From the NCBI GenBank assembly GCA_947445035.1, contig CANFCK010000017.1, positions 1-64,000 of the forward strand: DNA of 64,000 nucleotides. Reading direction: 5' to 3'. A model generated the notes under the pieces. It did not search any database and had not been told where the DNA came from. It saw nothing but the letters and a program-made list of their open reading frames with translations. This stretch comes from Deltaproteobacteria bacterium. Its GTDB lineage: Bacteria > Myxococcota_A > UBA796 > SXON01. Of this stretch, positions 43,280 through 51,582 are shown piece by piece; position 1 is the first letter of the stretch; the number at the start of each line of letters is the position of its first letter. Position numbers and translations under genes: made by a program.

Positions 43280-44196
43280 GTCAGCACTCCAAGCCGTTCG
43301 GCGAACCCTTCGAGCTCGGCGCGGCCAAGGTTTCGGCGATAGAGGAAGGGCAGCTCTGCCATGGGGACGCCGACGGCGCCGAGGCGGTCGCGGGCAAGAG
43401 CCTGTCGCGCCACGGCGCAGAGCTCACCATCGACGATCGAAGTGGCTGCGAGTGCGTCGCCGCCCACCTCGCGGAGCCGGGCACGATCAGCGGGCCACGC
43501 GCTGGGGTCGGGGAGCGGCGCGGGGTGAACCTCGTTGAGCACGACGCCCGCGATCAGCGCCCGCAAGCTCCCCAGGCGCTCCACCAGCTGCTCGGTTTCC
43601 CGCAAGGGCATCTCCTCCGCCGTCGAGACCAGGAGCAACGACGTGCGGCGCGGGTCTTCCACCAGCTCGGCGATGCGCTTGGCATTGTCGTAAAACGGGC
43701 CGGCCCGCGTGAGCTCCATCATCGCCCGCGGGGCGCTGAGCATGGTGAGCCCGTGGCCAGTGGCCGGCGCGTCGACCACGATGAGGTCCCAGCGGGGGCG
43801 CCCGTTCTCGGTCTCCCGCTCGGCGAACCACACTTTTCCGAGCTGGACCAGATCATGGAGGCCGGGCACCGCGTCGACGAAGGGGGCCATGACGCGATTC
43901 TGGAACACGAGCTTGTACAGGCGTAGGAAATGCACCTGCAACAGCACGTATTCTTGAATTGCCTCGGTGGGGGTGATGCTGAGCGTCCACAGATTGGTCG
44001 CGACCTGCGTCGGGTCGTACCCGCGGGAGGGCTTCCCGAAGCTCGCGGGAATGCGCGCCGCGCCCGAGGTCTCGCACAACAGCACGCGCTTGCCAGCGCG
44101 GGCTTCCGCGAGCGCGAACGCGGTGGCGATGGTCGTCTTGCCCACGCCACCCTTCCCGGTGACGAGGACGACGCGGCGTTCGGAGGGGCCGGCCAT
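43276..44196 (-). CDS. ArsA/GET3-family ATPase, second of a pair (canonical signature lysine)
   Basis: 306 residues, promoter-proximal gene of the operon. Walker A is TGKGGVGKTTIATAFAL with the signature lysine; LIVVDAPATGHGLTMLSAP is the switch II region. The segment around 70-110 (LLQVHFLRLYKLVFQNRVMA) is strongly hydrophobic and could be the client-binding helices. GTTAGC lies eleven bases upstream of the ATG. A heterodimer with its neighbour is the simplest reading, because only this subunit keeps the signature lysine. Confidence 0.86.
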   Translation of the reverse strand: MAGPSERRVVLVTGKGGVGKTTIATAFALAEARAGKRVLLCETSGAARIPASFGKPSRGYDPTQVATNLWTLSITPTEAIQEYVLLQVHFLRLYKLVFQNRVMAPFVDAVPGLHDLVQLGKVWFAERETENGRPRWDLIVVDAPATGHGLTMLSAPRAMMELTRAGPFYDNAKRIAELVEDPRRTSLLLVSTAEEMPLRETEQLVERLGSLRALIAGVVLNEVHPAPLPDPSAWPADRARLREVGGDALAATSIVDGELCAVARQALARDRLGAVGVPMAELPFLYRRNLGRAELEGFAERLGVLT

Positions 44197-44347
44197 GGCG
44201 GGCGGGGGCTAACCGCTCATGGGCGCGGCGCCCGTTATCGGCCGGTCTTCTGTGGGGCCCGCGACTCGTTCGCGATGCGGTCCTGCCTCGTTTCTGACGC
44301 GCGCGGCCAGCGCCGTAGCATCGCCCCGTCCATGTTAGACGCGCGCC

Positions 44348-44731
44348 ATGCCGATCTACGAGTACGCCTGCCCCGACTGCAAGCACAAGTTCGAAGCGCT
44401 CCAAAAGTTCTCGGACGACCCCATCACCACCTGTCCGCAGTGCCAGGCGGGGCAGGTGAAAAAACTCATCAGCGCCACCAATTTCGTGCTCAAGGGCGGC
44501 GGTTGGTACAGCGACCACTACGGGCTCAAAGGCGGGGAGAAGGGCGGCGAAGGCGCTGGCGACAAGGCTGGCGACAAGGCAGCTGGCGACGCAGCGGCAC
44601 CGGCAACAGGGGCAGCGGCGGCGGCACCCGCAACGACTGGCGCTGCTCCTGCGGCAGCACCGGCAGCTGCCCCGGCACCAGCCGCAGCGCCCGCAAAGTC
44701 GGCTTCCGCGAGCACCGGCTCCACGACTTGA
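44348..44731 (+). CDS. FmdB-type zinc-ribbon protein with Ala/Pro-rich tail
   Basis: 127 residues. The N-terminal 45 residues are a zinc ribbon: MPIYEYACPDC...CPQC, with the usual ending QVKKLISATNFVLKGGGWYSDHYG. The remaining 60 residues are repetitive Gly/Lys/Ala/Pro sequence, longer than in most family members. GTTAGA lies eight bases before the ATG. The stop overlaps the TTG start of folD (TTGA). A regulatory role is suggested for the family but not proven. Confidence 0.83.
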   Translation: MPIYEYACPDCKHKFEALQKFSDDPITTCPQCQAGQVKKLISATNFVLKGGGWYSDHYGLKGGEKGGEGAGDKAGDKAAGDAAAPATGAAAAAPATTGAAPAAAPAAAPAPAAAPAKSASASTGSTT

Positions 44732-45567
44732 GCGCCACCATCATCGACGGAAAGGCCGTCGCCGCCGAGGTGACGGAGGCCCTGCGCGTCCGCGTGGCGG
44801 CGATGTCGCGCAAACCCGGCCTCGCCGTGGTTTTGGTTGGGGACGACCCCGCCAGCGCCGTCTACGTCCGCATGAAGTCGCGCACCGCCGAGCGCATCGG
44901 CCTCCGCCACTGGCAGCTGACCCTGCCGGCCGACACCAGCGAAGCCGCGCTGCTTGCCGAGGTTCGCCGACTGGCCGACGATCCCGATGTCGACGGCATC
45001 CTGGTGCAGTTCCCCGTGCCCTCCCACGTCGACCGCCTGCGGGTGGTCGACGCCTTGCCGCCGGACAAGGACGTCGATGGGCTGCACGTCATCAGCGCGG
45101 GCAGGCTCGCTCAGAAGCGCGACGGTTTTGTCCCGTGTACGCCCGCTGGGTGCATGGAGCTTTTGCGGCGCACGGGCGTGACCCTGCGCGGCGCCGAAGC
45201 GGTGGTCGTCGGCCGCAGCGACCTCGTGGGCCGACCCATCGCCCGGCTCTTGGAGCACGCCGATTGCACCGTGACGGTGGTCCACAGCCGCTCCCGTGAC
45301 GTCGGTGCGCACGTGGCGCGGGCGGACATCGTGGTGGCAGCGGTGGGGGTTCCGGGGTTGGTCAAGGGCGCCTGGATCAAGCACGGCGCGGTGGTGCTGG
45401 ACGTGGGCGTCAACCGGCTGGCCGACGGCTCCCTGACCGGCGATGTCGAGTTCGGGCCCGCAGCGGAGCGCGCCGGGTGGATCACGCCGGTGCCGGGCGG
45501 CGTCGGCCCGATGACGATCGCGATGCTGATGGCGAACACGGTGAGGGCGGGGGCGGCGAAGGGGTGA
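44728..45567 (+). CDS. folD: Bifunctional methylenetetrahydrofolate dehydrogenase/cyclohydrolase
   Basis: 279 residues. It interconverts methylene-, methenyl- and formyl-tetrahydrofolate. Landmarks: SAVYVRMKSRTAERIG with the catalytic lysine, ILVQFPVPSHV, PPDKDVDGLH, VVVGRSDLVGRPIA and ITPVPGGVGPMT. TTG 44728 starts LSATIIDGKAVA inside the fmdB stop. The next gene begins inside the folD stop (TGATG). Confidence 0.95.
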   Translation: MSATIIDGKAVAAEVTEALRVRVAAMSRKPGLAVVLVGDDPASAVYVRMKSRTAERIGLRHWQLTLPADTSEAALLAEVRRLADDPDVDGILVQFPVPSHVDRLRVVDALPPDKDVDGLHVISAGRLAQKRDGFVPCTPAGCMELLRRTGVTLRGAEAVVVGRSDLVGRPIARLLEHADCTVTVVHSRSRDVGAHVARADIVVAAVGVPGLVKGAWIKHGAVVLDVGVNRLADGSLTGDVEFGPAAERAGWITPVPGGVGPMTIAMLMANTVRAGAAKG

Positions 45568-45953
45568 TGCTCCTGCTGGCCGGGACCGTGTCGGTCTTTG
45601 CGGCCCATCCGGAGGCGGCGGGGTTTGTCGACGGGACCGGTCATCCGCTCCGGTGCCACTATCTGGACGGTCTGGCCGCCCTCTGCGACGTTGTGCTGCC
45701 CGCGCTCGACGAGGCCTGGACCGTGCAAGTCGATGGGCTCGGTTTTGCCCCTCCGCTGGCGGATGGCGGCCTCGGCGGCAGCGACGCGCTCGACGTCTAC
45801 CTGACGCACGACGGCACCGGTGGGGCCGGTGGCGCCTATGTGATCTGCGATGGCGAGGAGGCGGACCCCTGCATGGACGCGGTCGCTGGCGACGGCCGCC
45901 CGGGCCGGGCCCGGTCGCCCCGCGAGGCCTTTTCCAACCAAGTCGAGAAATGA
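45567..45953 (+). pseudogene. Secreted protein, truncated at the palindromic repeat cluster
   Basis: 128 codons. A signal peptide (MLLLAGTVSVFAAHPEA) is followed by plausible secreted sequence: LCDVVLPALDEAWTVQVDGL, GGSDALDVYLTHDGTGGAGG, VICDGEEADPCMD. After AVAGDGR near 45900 the sequence becomes basic, and it ends inside the first 46-base palindromic repeat. The expected C-terminal part is missing. It starts within the folD stop. The family is not named here; similar acidic exported proteins seem longer. Confidence 0.55.
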
Positions 45954-45979
45954 CGCACCACTCCTCGACTTGGTTGGCG
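45934..45979. repeat. 46-base palindromic repeat, copy 1
   Basis: CCAACCAAGTCGAG and CTCGACTTGGTTGG are perfect 14-base arms around a 16-base centre, followed by CG. The stop codon of the truncated gene lies in the centre. Copy 3 is identical at 36 of 46 positions. Confidence 0.75.
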
Positions 45980-46027
45980 CTCCCTTGCGCCTTGGCGCCG
46001 CCCTCCCGCGGTGCCTCGCCCGAAATG

Positions 46028-46074
46028 CCAACCAGTCCCCGAGGTGAGGCCGTCACTCACCGCGTTCGTTGGCG
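46028..46074. repeat. Palindromic repeat, copy 2 (diverged)
   Basis: It shares the ends (CCAACCA...GTTGGCG) and length with copies 1 and 3, but the inner arms have diverged (CCCCGAGGTGA ... TCACCGCGTTCG). An inner GGTGA/TCACC pairing is preserved, so the hairpin seems to be kept. Confidence 0.55.
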
Positions 46075-46101
46075 CCGCTGCGCCCCCCGCCCCGCACGGT
46101 G

Positions 46102-46147
46102 CCAACCAACTCACGAAGTGATCTGCCGCTCTTCGACTTGGTTGGCG
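46102..46147. repeat. 46-base palindromic repeat, copy 3
   Basis: Begins CCAACCAACTCACGAA and ends CTTCGACTTGGTTGGCG. Same length and ends as copy 1, with the left arm diverged. Bases 45980-46027 and 46075-46101 between copies are GC-rich without a gene; 45954-46233 as a whole is an intergenic repeat block. Confidence 0.7.
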
Positions 46148-46233
46148 ACGGCATCGCCGCGACGGCGGCCCGAGCGCGCCCCAGCGTCGCCGGGGACGGT
46201 GGGCCCGGTGATTCCTCGGTTATGGGCTCTCCG

Positions 46234-47046
46234 ATGTTGACCCTGCTTTCCCTCGCGGCGTGCGACATCTTCAACCCGATGGCGGGGTACCAGGCCTTCC
46301 CCGCCCAGCGGATGCCGTTCGGATATCCCAGCGACTACGCGCCCATGTTTGCCGGCTGCACGTGGACGCGCACCCGCGTGGATCCCGAGGACGAGGCGCA
46401 CGTGGACGAAACACTCGCCGAGTACGACCCTTACGGGCGGCTGCTGTCCTCGTGAGTCCTCGACGTGAACGGGTTGGCAGAGGTGACGAACACCTGGCAC
46501 GACGACTGCTTGGTCGTTCAGGAGCTACGCTACGACGGTTCCCCGCGGGGCGAGGACCGGACGTTCACATGCGACGAGCACGGCCACGCCTGGGAACGCA
46601 CATCCACCTACTTTTCCGTAGGTGACGACGGTGTGCGCGTCGAGACCATCGGCACCGACGAATACACGTACGGGCTGTCGTACTCCGGCGCCGACTGGAC
46701 GGAGTGGACGAGCCCGGTCGACGGCTGGTCGTTCGAACTGGATTTCGTAAATACGCAGCTGCTATCTACCACCTGGGACTACTACAGGATGTCCATCGTC
46801 GGCACGTCAAGGTACACCTGGGAGGACGAAAGCCTCGTCGCGGTTGACCACACCGACGTCGATACTGAAAACGACTTCACGTGGGACTACCACACGACTT
46901 GGACCTACGACGACGCGGGGCGCGTCGTCTCGCGCGACGACGACGGCAAGACGAGCAGCTGGCGCTACGTTGGCGACGACCCCCGGCCCCAAGAGGAGGC
47001 GCACTGGACCGGGAATCGCTACGCCATCACCTTCGACTGCGGGTAG
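46234..47046 (+). pseudogene. YD-repeat-like lipoprotein gene split by an in-frame TGA
   Basis: Leader MLTLLSLAAC (lipobox L-A-A-C) is followed by FPAQRMPFGYPSDYAPMFAG and YDPYGRLLSS. Then TGA (46453-46455) interrupts, after which the same frame continues VLDVNGLAEVTNTW to a natural end at 47046 with YD/RHS-like strands (TWTYDDAGRVVSRDDDGK, GNRYAITFDCG). Apart from that one codon the gene is a coherent 270-codon lipoprotein. A GTTATG variant of the local motif lies nine bases before the ATG. Confidence 0.65.
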
Positions 47047-47153
47047 CGCTGCGGGCCATCTGGCGCGACCCGTCCGCGCGACCAAGAACCAGCTCACGCT
47101 TCCGGTGATCCATCCGGCGGCGGCCCCATGCCGCGACGCTGGCGCGCGCGCCC

Positions 47154-48332
47154 TCAAAGCATATGATCAAACACGACGTACACCCCCAAGCTCGGCACCG
47201 TCGTCCTGCGAAAGTCCGCCTCTTCCACCTGGTCAAGCCCCACCGCCAGGTCCAAACGCCCCACGAACGTGTCCTCGACGATGGGGTGGATGCCCAGGCC
47301 AGCGCCGGGGTGGACCGGCCACTCGCCGAGCGGCTCGGTCCCGAACACGGTGACCGCATCGACAAACGGCACCAACTGCCACCGGATTTCGCGTTTGAAA
47401 GCCACGTGTCGGAAAAGGTCGATGCGGAGCTCGTTGTTCACCGCGACCTTGTTGACGTCGCGCCACCGCCCGAAGGCGATGCCCCGCGCCGAGTCGCTGC
47501 CTCCGATGCCCATCGTGGGTGACAGTCCGCCCCAGGTGTTCAGATCGTAGAACGGGACGTCGCCCCACATCGCCTCGCCCATGATCCGGCTGGCCAGCAC
47601 CACCTTGGGTCCCAGCTTCCAGTACGCCCGCGCGCTCGCGAAGGCAGCCACCCACTTCGCCTCGGCGCCCGGCAAGAGCGGCATCCCGCGCGCCGACAGC
47701 TCCAGCAGCACGCCGGCGTCGGGGGTCAGCTCCGGCTCGCGCGTGTCGTAGAGCAAACCCAGCCCCGGCTGCACGCCCAACCCCCCTTCCATGCCGATGG
47801 GAGCGCGCTCTCGGAGCAGCGAGCCATCGTACGTCTCGACCGATGACCAGCGCCCGGCGAGGAACGCAAACCAAGCCCAGGGCCCCCCCAGCTCACCTCG
47901 TAGAGTCAACCGCCCGAAGGGTTGCACCAGCGTGTAGCGGTAGCGCTTGGCCAGCTCGCCCTCGGTGGCTTCGTACACGGCTCGCGACACCGTGGTGTCG
48001 TTGCCCAGCCCCCAGTACCCGTCGTTGAGCCACTGCCGGTATGCGAAGTGGCCCGTCAATCGCAGGGTATGCGTGGCGCCGAGCCCGGGCGCGTCGAAGC
48101 GGACGCGGTGGTGATGGTAGCCGTTGGTGGTGGCGAAGGCCTGGACCACAAACGCCAGTTGGTAGGGGTCGTAGCCGGTCTTGTACCAGTCGATCTCGGC
48201 GCGGGCGCCAAGGCCAAGCCCGTCGTCGACGTCGTAGCCGATGTTGGGGATCGCGACCCAGGTCATTCGGGTGTCCGCGCGCGGCTCTTCGGCGTGTGCG
48301 GAGAGCAGAAACACCAGGAACGAGAGGATCAT
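47154..48332 (-). CDS. BamA/Omp85-like outer-membrane beta-barrel protein
   Basis: 392 residues with a signal peptide (MILSFLVFLLSAHA). The sequence alternates amphipathic strands from start to end and finishes with aromatic LGVYVVFDHML, like the C-terminal surface-antigen barrel of the Omp85 superfamily, but POTRA domains are absent. Motifs DDGLGLGARAEIDWY and GSDSARGIAFGRWRD suit barrel strands and the region of the L6 loop. The ATG overlaps the radical SAM stop (ATGA). No convincing gene is seen in 47047-47153. Confidence 0.8.
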   Translation of the reverse strand: MILSFLVFLLSAHAEEPRADTRMTWVAIPNIGYDVDDGLGLGARAEIDWYKTGYDPYQLAFVVQAFATTNGYHHHRVRFDAPGLGATHTLRLTGHFAYRQWLNDGYWGLGNDTTVSRAVYEATEGELAKRYRYTLVQPFGRLTLRGELGGPWAWFAFLAGRWSSVETYDGSLLRERAPIGMEGGLGVQPGLGLLYDTREPELTPDAGVLLELSARGMPLLPGAEAKWVAAFASARAYWKLGPKVVLASRIMGEAMWGDVPFYDLNTWGGLSPTMGIGGSDSARGIAFGRWRDVNKVAVNNELRIDLFRHVAFKREIRWQLVPFVDAVTVFGTEPLGEWPVHPGAGLGIHPIVEDTFVGRLDLAVGLDQVEEADFRRTTVPSLGVYVVFDHML

Positions 48333-50389
48333 ACCGCGATGAGTCCGGCCCGTCGGACCACGGGCAAGAGCCGATCGACTCCGCGCGGACGGCTGAGCGC
48401 GACCTGCTCCCAGGTCAGCGCCGACTCCCCCGGGCGAGCGGCCGTGACCAGCTCCCCGATCCAGGCCAGGGCTTCGTCCGGGCCGCGCAGGCGGGTGGGC
48501 CCTGACGCGCTGTGGAGCACCAACGCGCCGTCTTCTTCGAGGGGGTCGCCGCCCAGCCAGAGGACGCGACCGGCGAAGGGCTCCGGCTCGGTCAAGAGCG
48601 CGCGGGCCACGCGATCGGAGGGCTCCGTCGTCGCGGGCGTTCCCGCTGCGAACCAGCTCTCCACGGGGCGATCGTAGCCCTCGCCGCGTTTGTAGGCGTC
48701 GAGCGCGGCCACCAGCGGGGCGTCGAAGGCGTCGTGATCGGCGCCGTCGGGATCCCGGTGGGGGACGTCGTTTTCGGCGAACGCGCGTGAACGCGCAGGC
48801 ACGCTGACCCCGAAGGCCGCGGGGTCCGGGTAGATCGCCGAGTGCCGGGTGAGCACGAACCGATGCCAGAAGGCGCTCCGGAGCGCGCCGACCGCGAAGA
48901 GCTGTCGCACGATCTCCACGCTGTCGACGGTCTCCTGGAGGGTCTGGGTGGGAAAGCCGTACATCAAGTAGGCGTGCACCATCACCCCGGCGTCCGAAAA
49001 CGCGCGGGCGGCGCGGGCGACCTGCTCGATGGTGACGCCCTTGTCCATCTTCTGGAGCAACCGGTCGCTCGCGACTTCGAGTCCCCCGGTCACCGCGACC
49101 AGACCCGCGGCGGCGAAAAGCCGACACAGGTCCGGGGTGAACGTGCGCTCGAAGCGGATGTTGCCCCACCAGGAGATCGATTCTCCGCGAGCCAAGAGCT
49201 CGATCGCGAAGTCGCGCATCGCGCGGGGGGGGGCGGCCTCATCGACAAAGTGGAAGCCGCGCTGCCCGGTGTCGCGAACCAACTCGACGGTCTGATCGAC
49301 CAGCGCGCTCGTTCCTGCTGGTACAAAGCGGGAGATGTAGTCGAGCGAGACATCGCAAAAAGAGCAACGTTTCCAGTAACATCCGTGGGCAAGAGTGATC
49401 TTGTTCCACCGGCCATCCGACCACAGGCGGTGGGCAGGATTGGTGGCATCCACAAGGTTCAGGTACTGCGCGAGGGGCAGCTCGCCGTACCAGGCCGCGT
49501 GCGTGGTGCCGACGTCCGGGTAGGCGGCTTGGTGCAGGCCTTCGCGGGTCCGGGTCCGGTGGCGGCGGTCCGGTTCGCCCGCGGCGTGTTCGAGGATGGC
49601 GCGCAGCGGGCCTTCGCCATCGTCGTAGACCAAGGCGTCAGCGCACTCCCACAGGCCGGGTTCGTCGACGTCCCGCAGCTCGGTGTTGACGTACCCTCCG
49701 CCGAGGATCACGGTGACGCCGCGCTCGCGGAGGCGCTGACCTACGCGCAGCGCGCCGTACAGGTTGCCTGGGAAGGGGACGGAGAGGCCGACGATGGGCG
49801 TGTCGAGGCTGGCCGCCAGTTCGTCCAGCCAGCCGTCGAGCAGGGTCTTGCCGGCCAGCCGCGCCGCGAGGGGAGCCCACTCGGCGGCACCTGCGGCAAG
49901 GTGGTGGTGGTACCGAGCGAGCGCGAAGCCTTCGTCGACGCAGCCCACGAGCTCGGCGATGTCGGCCAGCCACTGGGTGGCGACGTGGCGCGCGGCGTCG
50001 TCGACGGCCGCCTCGCCGAAGGCGCCGAGGTCGATCGCCTCCGTGCGCGGCCCGCGTGGGAGCCAGGGCGTCCCCAACAGCTTGGGCGCGAGCCCACGGT
50101 CCCGCCCCTGGAGGAAGGCCACCACGCCGTCGATCGCGCCCTCGAACTGTCGACGCATCGCCAGGGCGCGCCACGCCGGAACCGGCAGCGACTCGCGCGC
50201 CTCCAACTCGTCGAAGATCGCCGCCAGTCCGGCGCGGCTGTACACCCGCAGCGCCAGCTCCAGACCGAGGTCGCGCTGCTTGCAGGGGTGCCCATGCTCG
50301 CGCAGGTGCCGCGCCAGATACGCCGTCGAGGGGTACGGCGTGTTGAGCTGGCACAGCGGCGTCAGGGCCAACGTGATCGAGGGCGTCAC
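48329..50389 (-). CDS. B12-binding-domain radical SAM protein with CX4CX2C cluster motif
   Basis: 686 residues. The N-terminal half resembles a cobalamin-binding Rossmann domain (IVGLSVPFPGNLYGAL, VTVILGGGYVNTEL). The radical SAM core near 330 has LAHGCYWKRCSFCDVSLDYI; the three cysteines are spaced CX4CX2C rather than CX3CX2C. Later VTGGLEVASDRLLQKMDKGV and AYLMYGFPTQT match SAM-binding strands. The C-terminal part is a small tail domain. It is co-translated with a beta-barrel gene. Reaction unknown. Confidence 0.84.
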   Translation of the reverse strand: MTPSITLALTPLCQLNTPYPSTAYLARHLREHGHPCKQRDLGLELALRVYSRAGLAAIFDELEARESLPVPAWRALAMRRQFEGAIDGVVAFLQGRDRGLAPKLLGTPWLPRGPRTEAIDLGAFGEAAVDDAARHVATQWLADIAELVGCVDEGFALARYHHHLAAGAAEWAPLAARLAGKTLLDGWLDELAASLDTPIVGLSVPFPGNLYGALRVGQRLRERGVTVILGGGYVNTELRDVDEPGLWECADALVYDDGEGPLRAILEHAAGEPDRRHRTRTREGLHQAAYPDVGTTHAAWYGELPLAQYLNLVDATNPAHRLWSDGRWNKITLAHGCYWKRCSFCDVSLDYISRFVPAGTSALVDQTVELVRDTGQRGFHFVDEAAPPRAMRDFAIELLARGESISWWGNIRFERTFTPDLCRLFAAAGLVAVTGGLEVASDRLLQKMDKGVTIEQVARAARAFSDAGVMVHAYLMYGFPTQTLQETVDSVEIVRQLFAVGALRSAFWHRFVLTRHSAIYPDPAAFGVSVPARSRAFAENDVPHRDPDGADHDAFDAPLVAALDAYKRGEGYDRPVESWFAAGTPATTEPSDRVARALLTEPEPFAGRVLWLGGDPLEEDGALVLHSASGPTRLRGPDEALAWIGELVTAARPGESALTWEQVALSRPRGVDRLLPVVRRAGLIAV

Positions 50390-50395
50390 GCGAGG

Positions 50396-51007
50396 CTAGC
50401 TGCGCAAGCGGATGTAGCGGCCCTCTGCCGCGTCCGAGGTGCTGGCCACCGCGCTGACCGAGATGCGCCGGCCTTCGACGTCCACCGTCTGGCCCGCCCG
50501 CAGCGGCGCCAGCACGGCGTCGTCAACCCGCACCGCCAGGCTGCCAGCGAGACAGCGTACCCGGTACGTCCTGGCGCGGTTGCCCTGAAAGATCGGCTGG
50601 TCGGCCATCTCGCCCGGGGCAGGAAAACGAATGTGTCCCGGGGGCTCCGGGAAGGTGTCCTGTGTGCGCGGGCGGCGGGATTGCCCGCCGGCCTCCACCA
50701 CGGCTTCCGATAGGGCGCTGTCGGCCTCGTTGGCGAGCCGAAGGGCGGGGCGCGCACCGACATCGACGACGTCGTCATCGTTGCGGCCGCCGTCCAAGAG
50801 CGAGACCGACGGCGTGGCCACCTGCGGCTGCAGGCGAACGGTGCGCACTTCCACGGTGGTCAGCGGAAGGTCGCCAAGTGAACCTAGCACGTCACGCAGG
50901 CTGGTCAGCAGCGCGTCGCGTTCGTCACCGTCGACGATCTCGAGCTCGTCCAGGGCCGATTCGACCTGGCCCAGGACTTCCTCGATATCGTCGGGGTCAC
51001 GCGGCAT
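50396..51007 (-). CDS. Hypothetical protein with acidic helix and C-terminal beta domain
   Basis: 203 residues. N-terminal 45 residues are an acidic helix (DDIEEVLGQVESALDELEIV), then a disordered stretch, then a compact beta segment from 145 (RTYRVRCLAGSLAVRVDDAV, GQTVDVEGRRISV) ending GRYIRLRS. No membrane or signal segment. GTTAGA lies seven bases before the ATG. It is followed by the radical SAM gene, with which it may be co-transcribed. No family recognised. Confidence 0.68.
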   Translation of the reverse strand: MPRDPDDIEEVLGQVESALDELEIVDGDERDALLTSLRDVLGSLGDLPLTTVEVRTVRLQPQVATPSVSLLDGGRNDDDVVDVGARPALRLANEADSALSEAVVEAGGQSRRPRTQDTFPEPPGHIRFPAPGEMADQPIFQGNRARTYRVRCLAGSLAVRVDDAVLAPLRAGQTVDVEGRRISVSAVASTSDAAEGRYIRLRS

Positions 51008-51015
51008 GGCGCGAT

Positions 51016-51432
51016 CTAACGGGAGCGGCGCTTCTTGCCCTTCTTCGCGCCCGCCTTCTGGCCGTCATGGTTGCGACGCCACCATTGGGCGGCACCTTCG
51101 GCGGTGCGGATGTTGAACAACTTCGCCAGCTCGGCCCAATCGGCGCCCTTCGCGATCGCTTCGGCGCCGGCACGGAGACGCTCAGCGCGCCATTCCTTGC
51201 GCTGCTTGCGCTGCGCCTCACGCTCTTCCGAGCGGTTGGCGCTCGCCTGCTTGCGCATCAGCGGGTAGGTCTGGCCTTCGGCCTTGGCCCAACGGCGAGC
51301 CTTGGCGCGGAGGGCGTCGCTGGACAGACCCTCCTTGTCCGCGAGCTTGCGCAGCGTCTTTTCACGCTTGCGGGGGGGCTCGTTCTTTTCGTTCATGCGC
51401 TTGAGAAGGTTGAAGAGTTCTTCGCCGGTCAT
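51016..51432 (-). CDS. Small, highly basic protein, possibly nucleic-acid binding
   Basis: 138 residues, rich in Lys/Arg/Glu helices, with a C-terminal GAKKGKKRRSR tail. Two helix-turn-helix-like stretches can be seen (LRKLADKEGLSSDALRAKA and WAELAKLFNIRTAEGAAQWW). The GGAGACCCAC leader before ATG 51432 is a good ribosome site. A possible promoter is TTGCGC-17-TACATC further upstream. Chromosome- or RNA-binding is a reasonable but unproven guess. Confidence 0.68.
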   Translation of the reverse strand: MTGEELFNLLKRMNEKNEPPRKREKTLRKLADKEGLSSDALRAKARRWAKAEGQTYPLMRKQASANRSEEREAQRKQRKEWRAERLRAGAEAIAKGADWAELAKLFNIRTAEGAAQWWRRNHDGQKAGAKKGKKRRSR

Positions 51433-51582
51433 GTGGGTCTCCTAGCGTGAGTAATGGACGGGCAAGCCCAGATGGGACCGCCTGTTCTCGACAGGGGCAT
51501 CCTGCCCCGCTCGCCGCGTTCACGGCGTTGGCGATGTAGCAAAACGTCCCATCCCGCGCAAGAGCAGCATCGCAAGTAATTG

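Noticed and set aside
42194-44196. Arsenite-efflux ArsA proteins
   Set aside because: No arsB, arsD or arsR nearby and two separate ATPase genes in tandem; the GET3-like pair explains the arrangement better.
45934-46147. Integron attC sites
   Set aside because: The repeats have CCAACC/GGTTGG ends, not the RYYYAAC/GTTRRRY cores, and no cassette-sized genes or integrase accompany them.
46453-46455. Selenocysteine codon
   Set aside because: No selenoprotein family similarity and no clear SECIS-like hairpin directly after the TGA; a nonsense change or error is simpler.
47154-49169. A 671-residue version of the barrel protein
   Set aside because: The first 280 residues are arginine-rich and overlap the radical SAM gene; the ATG at 48332 gives a signal peptide and an ATGA overlap.
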